Source: DAOTXS01 sp034433515
GTDB lineage: Bacteria; Chloroflexota; Anaerolineae; UBA4142
Direction: 5' to 3'
DNA: 21,321 nucleotides
Assembly: GCA_034433515.1 (NCBI GenBank)
Contig: DAOUAL010000097.1
Location: 1-21,321 of the forward strand
Below, piece after piece: positions 14,222-20,495 of the stretch; the stretch's first letter is position 1; the number at the start of each line of letters is the position of its first letter. A model generated the notes under the pieces. It was given only the letters and a program-made list of their open reading frames with translations, was not told the origin of the DNA and did no database searches. A program made the position numbers and the translations under genes.

Positions 14222-14608
14222 TTACCCTGACTTGGCAAATCGCCAAAGGAAGTAAAAGACCAGTCGCCAGGTGAGCACGAACAAGCCGCTAAAGCCCAGT
14301 GCGGCTGCCATAAATGGGACGATAATGACTGGGCTGCTTTGCAAAAGCGCACGCACGAACAAACCGAGCGGTACAACGATGAGCCAGCAGTTGATCGCCT
14401 TGCTAAACAACGAACGGAGATTCGCGTCCTCGGGTGGAGGAAACGCACCAAGGAGTCCGCCAGCGATGAGCCACAACCCAGCCAGCGGCAGGAAGGTCGT
14501 CAACAGATTGGTTTGATTCAAGCCATGCGACCATTCGCCAACGAGCACAAAGAGAAACAGTGCACTCAAGTCGCCAATGAGCAAAACGAGGCGCATGTAT
14601 TTTCTCAT
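14222..14608 (-). CDS. DUF3054-like membrane protein
   Basis: A 128-residue protein with four predicted membrane helices (about 5-24, 36-57, 74-90, 95-120). The GDLSALFLFVLVGEWSHG start, the LAGLWLIAGGLLGAF second helix and the C-terminal LTWRLVFYFLWR match the DUF3054 pattern as I know it. No function is established for the family. The ATG overlaps the stop of the thioesterase gene (ATGA), so the two are translationally coupled. Confidence 0.75.
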   Translation of the reverse strand: MRKYMRLVLLIGDLSALFLFVLVGEWSHGLNQTNLLTTFLPLAGLWLIAGGLLGAFPPPEDANLRSLFSKAINCWLIVVPLGLFVRALLQSSPVIIVPFMAAALGFSGLFVLTWRLVFYFLWRFAKSG

Positions 14609-15048
14609 CCCGTTGTCTTCACCGAAGCTTCAAGTTTCTGAATCCTTTGCTTGATTTCGGTTGGCAAGGTGGCTTTTTTTCGGGTACGATAATCATATGC
14701 CACAATCACGCCTTCGCCTTGAGCGGCGATGCGTTGCGCGGCATGGCTCACGATGCAATGCTCAATCACAAACCGATCATCCTCAACCTGAATGGTACGC
14801 ACGCCCACAGACACCGTATCAGGAAACGTAATTGGATATTTGAACTTGCAATTGATCGAGCCAAGAATGGGTCCCACCTCCCCTTGATTCCCGGATGCCA
14901 TAAAGCCCAGTTGGCGAAAGTAGGCAATACGCCCACTTTCAAAGTATCGAAAATAGACCGTGTTGTTGACGTGGCCCAGGGCGTCCATATCTCCCCACGC
15001 AACTGGGATTTCGATCACGACCGGAAATGGTGCCAGCAGGTCTTGCAT
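14605..15048 (-). CDS. 4HBT-type acyl-CoA thioesterase
   Basis: A 147-residue hotdog-fold protein that should hydrolyse an acyl-CoA thioester in the cytoplasm. The signature WGDMDALGHVNNTVYFRYFE (residues 18-37) contains the conserved acidic and His-Val-Asn-Asn residues of the YbgC/FadM-like group. PILGSINCKFKYPITFPDTV and the VAYDYRTRKKATLP tail follow the fold. ATG 15048 has the Shine-Dalgarno AAGGAGAG. The longer frame from TTG 15174 would add 42 residues translated from a dispersed-repeat-like sequence and is rejected. The downstream DUF3054 gene overlaps by four bases. A sigma70 promoter lies at 15187-15215, giving a leader of about 130 bases. Confidence 0.88.
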   Translation of the reverse strand: MQDLLAPFPVVIEIPVAWGDMDALGHVNNTVYFRYFESGRIAYFRQLGFMASGNQGEVGPILGSINCKFKYPITFPDTVSVGVRTIQVEDDRFVIEHCIVSHAAQRIAAQGEGVIVAYDYRTRKKATLPTEIKQRIQKLEASVKTTG

Positions 15049-15118
15049 CGGACTCTCCTTGTTTCTGCCACTCAAAAGTGTGGGCTTGGATTTTGGAGCA
15101 TTAGCCACTTTAGAGAGT

Positions 15119-15155
15119 GAGATTCTTTGGACGTTGTGCTCCCTCAGAATGACAG
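15119..15155. repeat. Possible dispersed repeat remnant (GATTCTTTGG...CCCTCAGAATGACAGG)
   Basis: The sequence from AGATTCTTTGG to CTCCCTCAGAATGACAGG resembles the CTGTCATTCTGAG...GAAGAATCT type of repeat seen between genes in many bacterial genomes. The call comes from memory and only one copy is in the window. It lies in the thioesterase leader. Confidence 0.3.
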
Positions 15156-15186
15156 GATTCAGTTGGGTAGGCAAATGCTGATTGGG

Positions 15187-15215
15187 ATTATATGCGGACG
15201 GGCAGATTTTGGCAA
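15187..15215 (-). promoter_or_regulatory. Promoter of the thioesterase-DUF3054 operon
   Basis: On the minus strand, TTGCCA (15210-15215), a 17-base spacer and a perfect TATAAT (15187-15192) are present. It is divergent from the ABC transporter promoter, with the two -35 boxes 13 bases apart, so one bound regulator could affect both. Confidence 0.75.
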
Positions 15216-15228
15216 TTGATATTGGTGT

Positions 15229-15257
15229 TTGACATTTCGATGAACGAGTGCTATTAT
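15229..15257 (+). promoter_or_regulatory. Promoter of the ABC transporter operon
   Basis: A perfect TTGACA (15229-15234), a 17-base spacer and TATTAT (15252-15257) give a strong sigma70 match. Transcription should start near 15264, leaving a leader of about 160 bases. That leader contains two copies of GCCGTCGCGTGT (15262-15273 and 15328-15339) and a hairpin over the ribosome binding site. The whole gap 15049-15426 holds no gene. Confidence 0.8.
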
Positions 15258-15384
15258 CCGCGCCGTCGCGTGTACCCCCAAAAAGAGTTATGGACGATCC
15301 ACTTTTATCCGAATTTCATAGACCTTAGCCGTCGCGTGTGATCTGGCGCGGTGGGCTTGACGTGTTCTCTCTTCGACGCAGAGG

Positions 15385-15421
15385 ACTCCCATCGTCCGCA
15401 TGCGTGGACGGTATTGGGAGT
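15385..15421 (+). promoter_or_regulatory. Hairpin sequestering the permease Shine-Dalgarno
   Basis: ACTCCCA (15385-15391) pairs with TGGGAGT (15415-15421), and CGTCC (15393-15397) pairs with GGACG (15406-15410), giving a 12-bp interrupted stem. The pairing buries GGGAG (15416-15420), the only Shine-Dalgarno for ATG 15427. An alternative fold upstream could release it, so the leader may control translation. I match it to no known riboswitch class. Confidence 0.5.
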
Positions 15422-15426
15422 TGCCG

Positions 15427-17145
15427 ATGCGTCGCTTTTTTACCCCTCCTGTCATTCCGCGACCTGTCTTCCAAGCGGGCGATGCGCTGATTCTCTTCAG
15501 CGTCATCGTCGTGCTGTACATCGGCGTGCGCCTGGCATTTGCCGCGCCTGCGGTTGTACGCGGCCCCGACATTGACCTCGCGCCGACGAGTTTGCCGTGG
15601 TACGCGGGGCTTTCCGTCGGACGAATGTTTGCCGCGTATCTGCTTTCGATGGCGTTCACCCTCATCGTCGGTTACCTCGCCGCGCGCAATCGCACCGCCG
15701 AGATGATTGTCTTGCCGATTCTCGACGTATTACAATCGGTGCCGATTCTTTCTTTCCTGCCTGTCGTCGTGTTGAGTTTGACTGCCATCTTGCCTCAGGA
15801 GTTCGCCGTCGAACTCGGCTCCATCGTTTTGATTTTTACGAGCCAGGCGTGGAACCTCACCTTCAGTTTCTATCAATCGCTCAAAACCATTCCCAACGAT
15901 TTGCGTGAGGCGGCGCAGATTTTTCAGCTGAATCCGTGGTTGCGTTTTCGTACGATGGAACTACCGTTTGCCGCGATTCCGCTGCTCTGGAACAGTATGA
16001 TGAGTTGGGCGGGCGGCTGGTTTTTCCTGATGGCGGCAGAAATCTTTACGGTGGGGGAACGCGATTTTCGTTTGGTTGGACTTGGCGCGTACTTGCAAAC
16101 CGCGGCGAATGCCGGCGATGTTACCGCAATTGTGTGGGGACTCGCTGCGCTCGTCGCGGTGATTGTGTTGCTTGATCAACTGGTCTGGCGACCTTTGCTC
16201 GCGTGGGCGGACAAGTTCAAGGTCGAGATGGTAGAAACAGACGAACCGCCCGAATCGTGGGCGTACGATCTGTGGCAACGCTCACGCTTGGGTCGCGCCT
16301 TTTACGCGCGCGTGCGTCGTCCCTTTCTCGAATGGCTCGACGCGCGTGTTTCGCATCTGTTAGCGCTGACGCGCGTGCGCGAGGATCGCGCATCGTGGTT
16401 GTCGCGCGCGTTATTTGGCATCGTTGCGCTCATCATCGTCGGCGCGTTCGTCTGGGGCATCTGGCAAACGATCGCGCTGTTAATTCATCTGCCGCTCGAC
16501 GAATGGACGCAGATCGCGCTTGGCGCGCTTGCCTCGCTCGCGCGCGTGATTGTCGCGCTGCTGAGCGCGCTCGCGTGGACAGTGCCACTGGGTGTCGCCA
16601 TCGGAATGAATCGGCGCGTCGCGGCAATTTTGCAACCCATCGTCCAAGTCGTCGCGGCAATTCCTGCCACCGCGCTCTTTCCGATTGTGCTGGTCATCCT
16701 GATTCGCGCGGCAGGCGGCTTGAACCTCGCGGCGATTCTGTTGATGTTGATGGGAACGCAGTGGTACTTGCTGTTCAACATCATCGCAGGCGCAGCGGCG
16801 ATTCCGCAAGATTTGATTTACACAACCGAGACGCTGGGCATTCGCGGCTGGGAGAAATGGCGCACGCTGATTCTGCCCGCGCTCTTTCCGTACTTGATTA
16901 CGGGAATGATCACGGCGACGGGTGGCAGTTGGAACGCGACGATTGTCGCCGAGTATGTTACCTTTGGTGGGCAAACATTTCAAACAATTGGCTTGGGCGC
17001 GTTGATCGCGCAGGCGACCGCGCAAGGCAATTACGCGCTCTTGCTCGCGGCGACGACGACGATGATTGTGATCGTGGTACTGTTGAACCGCGCGTTCTGG
17101 CGGCGCTTGTATCGCGCGGCAGAAGAACGGTATCGCATGGATTGA
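15427..17145 (+). CDS. ABC transporter permease, duplicated (NitT/TauT-like anion importer type)
   Basis: A 572-residue protein made of two fused permease domains, each with about six membrane helices. The cytoplasmic coupling (EAA) loops are at about 158-181 (NDLREAAQIFQLNPWLRFRT) and in the second half at TTETLGIRGWEKWRTLILP (16822-16878). A soluble linker of about 80 charged residues (DKFKVEMVETDEPPE onward) joins the halves. Single-chain duplicated permeases of this type belong to the nitrate/sulfonate/bicarbonate-like group; the substrate cannot be read from sequence. ATG 15427 is preferred to ATG 15400 because GGGAG lies 6 bases before it. The ATPase gene follows after 12 bases. No substrate-binding protein gene is in the window. 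Confidence 0.88.
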   Translation: MRRFFTPPVIPRPVFQAGDALILFSVIVVLYIGVRLAFAAPAVVRGPDIDLAPTSLPWYAGLSVGRMFAAYLLSMAFTLIVGYLAARNRTAEMIVLPILDVLQSVPILSFLPVVVLSLTAILPQEFAVELGSIVLIFTSQAWNLTFSFYQSLKTIPNDLREAAQIFQLNPWLRFRTMELPFAAIPLLWNSMMSWAGGWFFLMAAEIFTVGERDFRLVGLGAYLQTAANAGDVTAIVWGLAALVAVIVLLDQLVWRPLLAWADKFKVEMVETDEPPESWAYDLWQRSRLGRAFYARVRRPFLEWLDARVSHLLALTRVREDRASWLSRALFGIVALIIVGAFVWGIWQTIALLIHLPLDEWTQIALGALASLARVIVALLSALAWTVPLGVAIGMNRRVAAILQPIVQVVAAIPATALFPIVLVILIRAAGGLNLAAILLMLMGTQWYLLFNIIAGAAAIPQDLIYTTETLGIRGWEKWRTLILPALFPYLITGMITATGGSWNATIVAEYVTFGGQTFQTIGLGALIAQATAQGNYALLLAATTTMIVIVVLLNRAFWRRLYRAAEERYRMD

Positions 17146-17157
17146 ACGGAGGCAACG

Positions 17158-18447
17158 ATGGCACACAATGGAGTTTTGGTCGAACTCAAAGGGATTGGAA
17201 AATTTTATGGACGTGGCGAGCGTCGCATTGACGCGGTTGAGAATGTGAACTTTGCGATTCGCGATGGCGAATTCGTCGCGCTCTTGGGACCTTCGGGCTG
17301 TGGCAAGTCCACGCTATTACGCATCATCACCGGGCTCGCGCCTGCGAGCGCGGGTGAGGTGCTGTATCGCGGCAAACCCCTGCGCGGTGTCAATCCACAC
17401 GCGACGATTGTGTTTCAAACGTTCGCGCTCTATCCTTGGCTCACTGTGCAAGCGAATGTTGAAGTCGCGTTGAAAGCGCGTGGTGTGCCACCCGAGGCAC
17501 GGCGCGAACGCGCGCTCCAGTTGATTGACCTCGTTGGTCTCGATGGATTTGAATCGGCGTATCCGCGCGAACTATCGGGCGGGATGCGGCAGAAGGTTGG
17601 CTTTGCACGCGCGCTTGCCGTCGAACCGGAATTGCTGTGTCTCGACGAGCCATTCTCCGCGCTGGACGTCTTGTCCGCCGAAGCACTGCGCGGCGAATTG
17701 ATGGAATTGTGGACGAGCCGCGCGATGCCCACGCGCGCGATTCTGCTCGTCACGCACAACATCGAAGAAGCGGTGTTTATGGCGGATCGCATTATCGTGA
17801 TGGACAAAGACCCGGGGCGCGTTATCAACGAGGTCGAGGTAACCTTGCCGCATCCGCGTCATCGCAAAGATTTGCGTTTTCTGGCGATGATGGATCGCGT
17901 GTACGCGGCGGTCGCCGGCGAAACACCGAAAGACGCAGCGATGCTGGGCGTCGCGCCGGATGAAGCCGGCAAAACGGAAATGTTGCCGCATGCGCCGATC
18001 AATGCGATTGCCGGTTTGGTCGAGCATCTGGCGGAGGAAGGCAAGCGTGTGGATATGTATCAAGTGGGCGATGACCTAGGAATGGAACTGGACGATTTCT
18101 TGCCAACGGTCGAAGCGGCAGAACTGCTGGGTTTTGTAATGGTGAAAGAAGGCGACATTGTGCTCACGCCGCTTGGCGAAACGTTTGCAGGCACGACCAT
18201 CAACGCCCGCAAGGAAATTTTTGCGCAACGCATTCGGCATCAACCAACGATTCGTTGGATCATCGAGGAATTGCGCGGTGCAGAAGAACATCGGCTCAAG
18301 GAGGATTTTTTCTTGGCGATTCTTCAGCATCACTTTACATCGGAAGAAGCCGAACGGCAATTGGACATTGCGATCAACTGGGGACGTTACGCCGAGGTGT
18401 TTGAGTTTGATGACGACCGCGATGAGTTGTATCTGCCAACCGCATAA
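17158..18447 (+). CDS. ABC transporter ATP-binding protein with AAA-associated C-terminal domain
   Basis: A 429-residue protein. Residues 1-250 are a canonical ABC ATPase: Walker A GPSGCGKST (44-52), Q-loop Gln87, signature LSGGMRQK (139-146), Walker B LLCLDEP (159-165) and H-loop His200. It drives the duplicated permease encoded just upstream. Residues about 283-425 form an extra domain (AIAGLVEHLAEEGKRVDMYQ ... WIIEELRGAE ... FTSEEAERQLDIAINWGRYAEVF, 18003-18402) of the AAA_assoc_C/DUF type found behind NitT/TauT-like ATPases. It has winged-helix-like character and may sense a ligand or regulate transport; this is inferred. A strong Shine-Dalgarno (CGGAGG) precedes ATG 17158. Confidence 0.92.
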   Translation: MAHNGVLVELKGIGKFYGRGERRIDAVENVNFAIRDGEFVALLGPSGCGKSTLLRIITGLAPASAGEVLYRGKPLRGVNPHATIVFQTFALYPWLTVQANVEVALKARGVPPEARRERALQLIDLVGLDGFESAYPRELSGGMRQKVGFARALAVEPELLCLDEPFSALDVLSAEALRGELMELWTSRAMPTRAILLVTHNIEEAVFMADRIIVMDKDPGRVINEVEVTLPHPRHRKDLRFLAMMDRVYAAVAGETPKDAAMLGVAPDEAGKTEMLPHAPINAIAGLVEHLAEEGKRVDMYQVGDDLGMELDDFLPTVEAAELLGFVMVKEGDIVLTPLGETFAGTTINARKEIFAQRIRHQPTIRWIIEELRGAEEHRLKEDFFLAILQHHFTSEEAERQLDIAINWGRYAEVFEFDDDRDELYLPTA

Positions 18448-18505
18448 ACCATTCGACTTGGCAAGGAGAGGATCTATTTTTGATCTCGAGTTTAGACAAA
18501 ATTGG

Positions 18506-18537
18506 GGGCGGTTCTGCCCTTGAACAAACCGCCCTTT
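18506..18537 (+). terminator. Weak terminator-like hairpin after the ABC operon
   Basis: GGGCGGTT (18506-18513) pairs with AACCGCCC (18527-18534), with a 13-base loop and only three T after it. It is a plausible end for the ABC transcript, but the T-run is short. Confidence 0.4.
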
Positions 18538-18594
18538 GGTAGATACGTGGGGATGTGAACACTCCAGTGTCCACCAAAGAGAACCTTAACAGAC

Positions 18595-18786
18595 TCATCG
18601 AATTTCGTCAAGCGGTAAACACCCGCATCTAGGGCAATCGCATTTGAACTTTGACCAGCACGACACCTTGCCGCAGTTTTCTGGTGTGAACTGCTTCTTT
18701 TGGCGATGTCCATCAACATAAAACGGAGAATTGGGTGGCCCAAAGCACCCAACTTGCCGTCTCCACCTGTGGAGATGTTGCATCAA
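18595..18786 (-). other. Unrecognised Cys-rich reading frame, probably a gene remnant
   Basis: A minus-strand frame from ATG 18786 encodes 63 residues with a zinc-ribbon-like CDCPRCGC cluster and the segment FYVDGHRQKKQFTPENCG. It stops at 18595. A second frame (18492-18752, TTG start) continues beyond it with RLTKFDESVKVLFGGHW and PTYLPKGGLFKGR. Together they could be one frameshifted gene tail. I cannot assign a family. The region sits between the ABC operon and the transposase remnant, overlaps the start of the plus-strand transposase frame, and accounts for most of the 363-base gap 18448-18810. Confidence 0.3.
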
Positions 18787-18810
18787 AGACGCCGGTTCGT
18801 CGCTGGCACG

Positions 18811-19930
18811 GTGATTGGAATTCCAAATGCGATTGCCCTGAGTTGGTCAGTCAGATTCCATGCCCCCGCCACCCACCCAAAACGGAAGCGTGGACGCCCG
18901 CACACCTATTCTGACCGACTGTTTTTGCAAGCATTGGTGATTATGAGCGTGCGTCGCTTGCACAAGCCATACGAATTACTGACGGCGCTGCAAGCCGAGA
19001 CTGACGAGATGCAAACGTTACGCACCTTGCTGACGAAAAATGGACGCTATCCCTCGCGACGTACCTGGTACCTATCCAATGAAATCGTTGCACCAAAAGC
19101 CAAGATTTTTTTCATCCACGAAGGGCACCAAGGTCACGAAGAACAGAGAAATCTTCGTGTACCTTCGTGTCCTTCGTGGATCAATGCCGGTGTGGTTTCG
19201 GCTCGTCTGAGTTGGGAACGTCGCCTGAAAGCTATTCCCTCTACTTTGCCCGCGCAGATCGGTTGTTTGGGACGCTACTTGGTCAACTTGATTCAACCCT
19301 GGCAACAGGATGGGCGAGCAGGGGCGATTGATAGCACCGTATTGCGTGCGAACGGGGGTGTATGGCATAAGAAAGATCGTGAACACGGTAGCGTGCCGCA
19401 CACCTCAATGGATACCGAAGCCGCGTGGACCAAGTCAGGCTGGCACGGCTGGGTCTATGGTTGGACATTGCACTTGAGATCACCACGGTCGCGAGCGTCT
19501 GGATTCCCTTGGCGGCTTGGCTGACTCCAGCCAATACGGCCGACAACGAGGTCGCACCAGCCCTGATTCAAGCCGTACCGCCGGCCATGCGGTTTCTGTT
19601 GGGTGATCGCCACTACAACGCACCGAATGTCCGCCAAGCTTGGGAAACCGACGAGCGCGTCTTGGTGGTTCCCCAGTATGGAACCTACCCGCACACTGAC
19701 GCCGGCGAAGTGCGCCGGGTATTCCACAAATTGCGTTCACGCACCATCGAGAACTTTGAGCATTTCAAGAGCATCTTCGATGGTCACGGGCAAGTCCCGA
19801 CGAAAGGACTGCTCAACACACAACGGTTCGCGTTGGGTGCGGTGTTTGTCTATCAGCGGGCACTCTTGTATCGCTTTGAGAACCAGTTGCCACTCTGCAT
19901 CGGCTCAAAGCATTCTTGAAAGCGGCTTGA
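18811..19930 (+). pseudogene. Frameshifted DDE transposase (IS4/IS5-like)
   Basis: The first frame reads THPKRKRGRPHTYSDRLFLQ, then RTLLTKNGRYPSRRTW, GAIDSTVLRANGGVWHKKD and KSGWHGWVYGW. The likely first catalytic Asp is in AIDST. Near 19470-19485 the reading shifts to another frame: ASVWIPLAAWLTPANTADNE, then MRFLLGDRHYNAPNVRQAWE with the second Asp in LLGDRHYN, and further RSRTIENFEHFKSIFDG with a candidate Glu. A second shift near 19903-19908 is suggested because a third frame gives KAFLKAA and a stop at 19928-19930, a typical transposase end. A 147-base in-frame insertion lies at 19069-19215. The gene is dead in its present form. GTG 18811 is only the first plausible start; the element ends were not found. 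Confidence 0.8.
19114..19181. repeat. 68-bp inverted repeat inserted in the transposase gene
   Basis: ATCCACGAAGGGCACCAAGG (from 19114) and the matching right arm ending CCTTCGTGTCCTTCGTGGAT (19162-19181) form a long imperfect hairpin whose arms run about 30 bases. It belongs to the CACGAAGGACACGAAGG-type dispersed repeats. It lies within a 147-base segment (19069-19215) that interrupts the RRTW-ERRLK reading of the transposase, and the codon TGG appears at both edges. Confidence 0.7.
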
Positions 19931-19948
19931 GTATTTTATGACCAAGCC

Positions 19949-20083
19949 TCAAAAGGCTGCATAATACGCACGCGACGCTGCAAAATCGTGGTAGTCTTTG
20001 ACAGCCAAGTCTTTAGCCGCTTGGATAGATTGCTCGGCTCGTTCAAGGTTGGCGGCGATTTCCTGCTCGTGTTCTGGCATCAT
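19949..20083 (-). pseudogene. Truncated HEPN-domain gene, partner of the MNT protein
   Basis: This reading frame is too short for most gene callers. ATG 20083 overlaps the MNT stop (ATGA), the usual coupling in HEPN-MNT operons. The 44 residues contain NLERAEQSIQAAKDLAVKDY and SRAYYAAF, the first helices of a PF05168-type HEPN domain. A stop (TGA, 19951-19949) follows directly after AYYAAF, where intact homologues continue for about 80 more residues. The transposase remnant ends 18 bases further on. The C-terminal part, which in HEPN RNases carries the catalytic Arg-x4-6-His motif, is missing, so the product is expected to be inactive. Confidence 0.75.
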
Positions 20084-20379
20084 ACCAGTATCCCTTCGCG
20101 TTTGGCGTTTCGATAGAGTTGAATGCTTCCGCGCTCAAATTCGTCGGGGAGAACAGGCTTGGCAGAAATAAGCTGCTCTGACTCTAGTTGGATGGGATAC
20201 AGCACCTCAATGACTTGACGCAGTTCTGAAAAGTAGTCGAAGGGTTTGCCTAACAGCACAAGCAAATCAATGTCACTCATTGAGTCAGCTTGGTTGCGTG
20301 CTACGGACCCATACAGAATCAGCCCCTTGAGGGGAGAGCCATAATGGCTTTCAAGAGCTGCTTTGCATTTTCTCACCAC
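20080..20379 (-). CDS. MNT-type minimal nucleotidyltransferase (antitoxin-like)
   Basis: A 99-residue protein of the Pol-beta-like minimal nucleotidyltransferase family. The active-site pattern is clear: GLILYGSVARNQADSMSDID, with Gly-Ser, Arg, and the two metal-binding Asp in SDID, followed by LLVLLG. In paired systems such proteins inactivate the HEPN toxin by transferring AMP to it. The HEPN partner gene overlaps its stop but is truncated, so this may be an orphan antitoxin. The start is GTG 20379, or GTG 20376, with no strong Shine-Dalgarno. The upstream side is an attC-like palindrome. Confidence 0.88.
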   Translation of the reverse strand: MVRKCKAALESHYGSPLKGLILYGSVARNQADSMSDIDLLVLLGKPFDYFSELRQVIEVLYPIQLESEQLISAKPVLPDEFERGSIQLYRNAKREGILV

Positions 20380-20425
20380 TTATTGTTGCCATTTGAATCA
20401 CCGTTCTTCAACTCGCGTCGCGCCT

Positions 20426-20495
20426 GCCTAACGGTTTGCGCATCAGCCGCACGCGGAGCGAAGCGGAGCGTGTCAGGTGCAAGCGCGGGTTAGCC
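20426..20495 (-). repeat. attC-like imperfect palindrome
   Basis: On the minus strand the 70-base segment begins GGCTAAC and ends CGTTAGGC, close to the integron attC R-box pair (RYYYAAC ... GTTRRRY, one mismatch). Inside are partly complementary CGCTTGCAC and TGCGCAAAC blocks, in the L-box positions, and a central stem CACGC...GCGTG. The TAA stop of the cyclase gene is part of the first box, as in many gene cassettes. No integrase gene is in the window, so a plain REP-like palindrome remains possible. Confidence 0.4.

Noticed and set aside
15049..15174. N-terminal extension of the thioesterase from TTG 15174
   Set aside because: The extra residues do not resemble the family and derive from a dispersed-repeat-like sequence, while ATG 15048 has a proper Shine-Dalgarno.
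15264..15426. A known riboswitch (guanidine, fluoride, TPP) in the ABC transporter leader
   Set aside because: None of the core motifs of these classes could be found by eye. Only a generic site-sequestering hairpin is supported.
16203..17231. A 342-residue plus-strand frame overlapping the permease gene
   Set aside because: It is Arg/Ala/Asp-rich with no membrane or domain pattern and lies fully over the permease frame, which has clear ABC permease motifs. It is a shadow of high-GC coding sequence.
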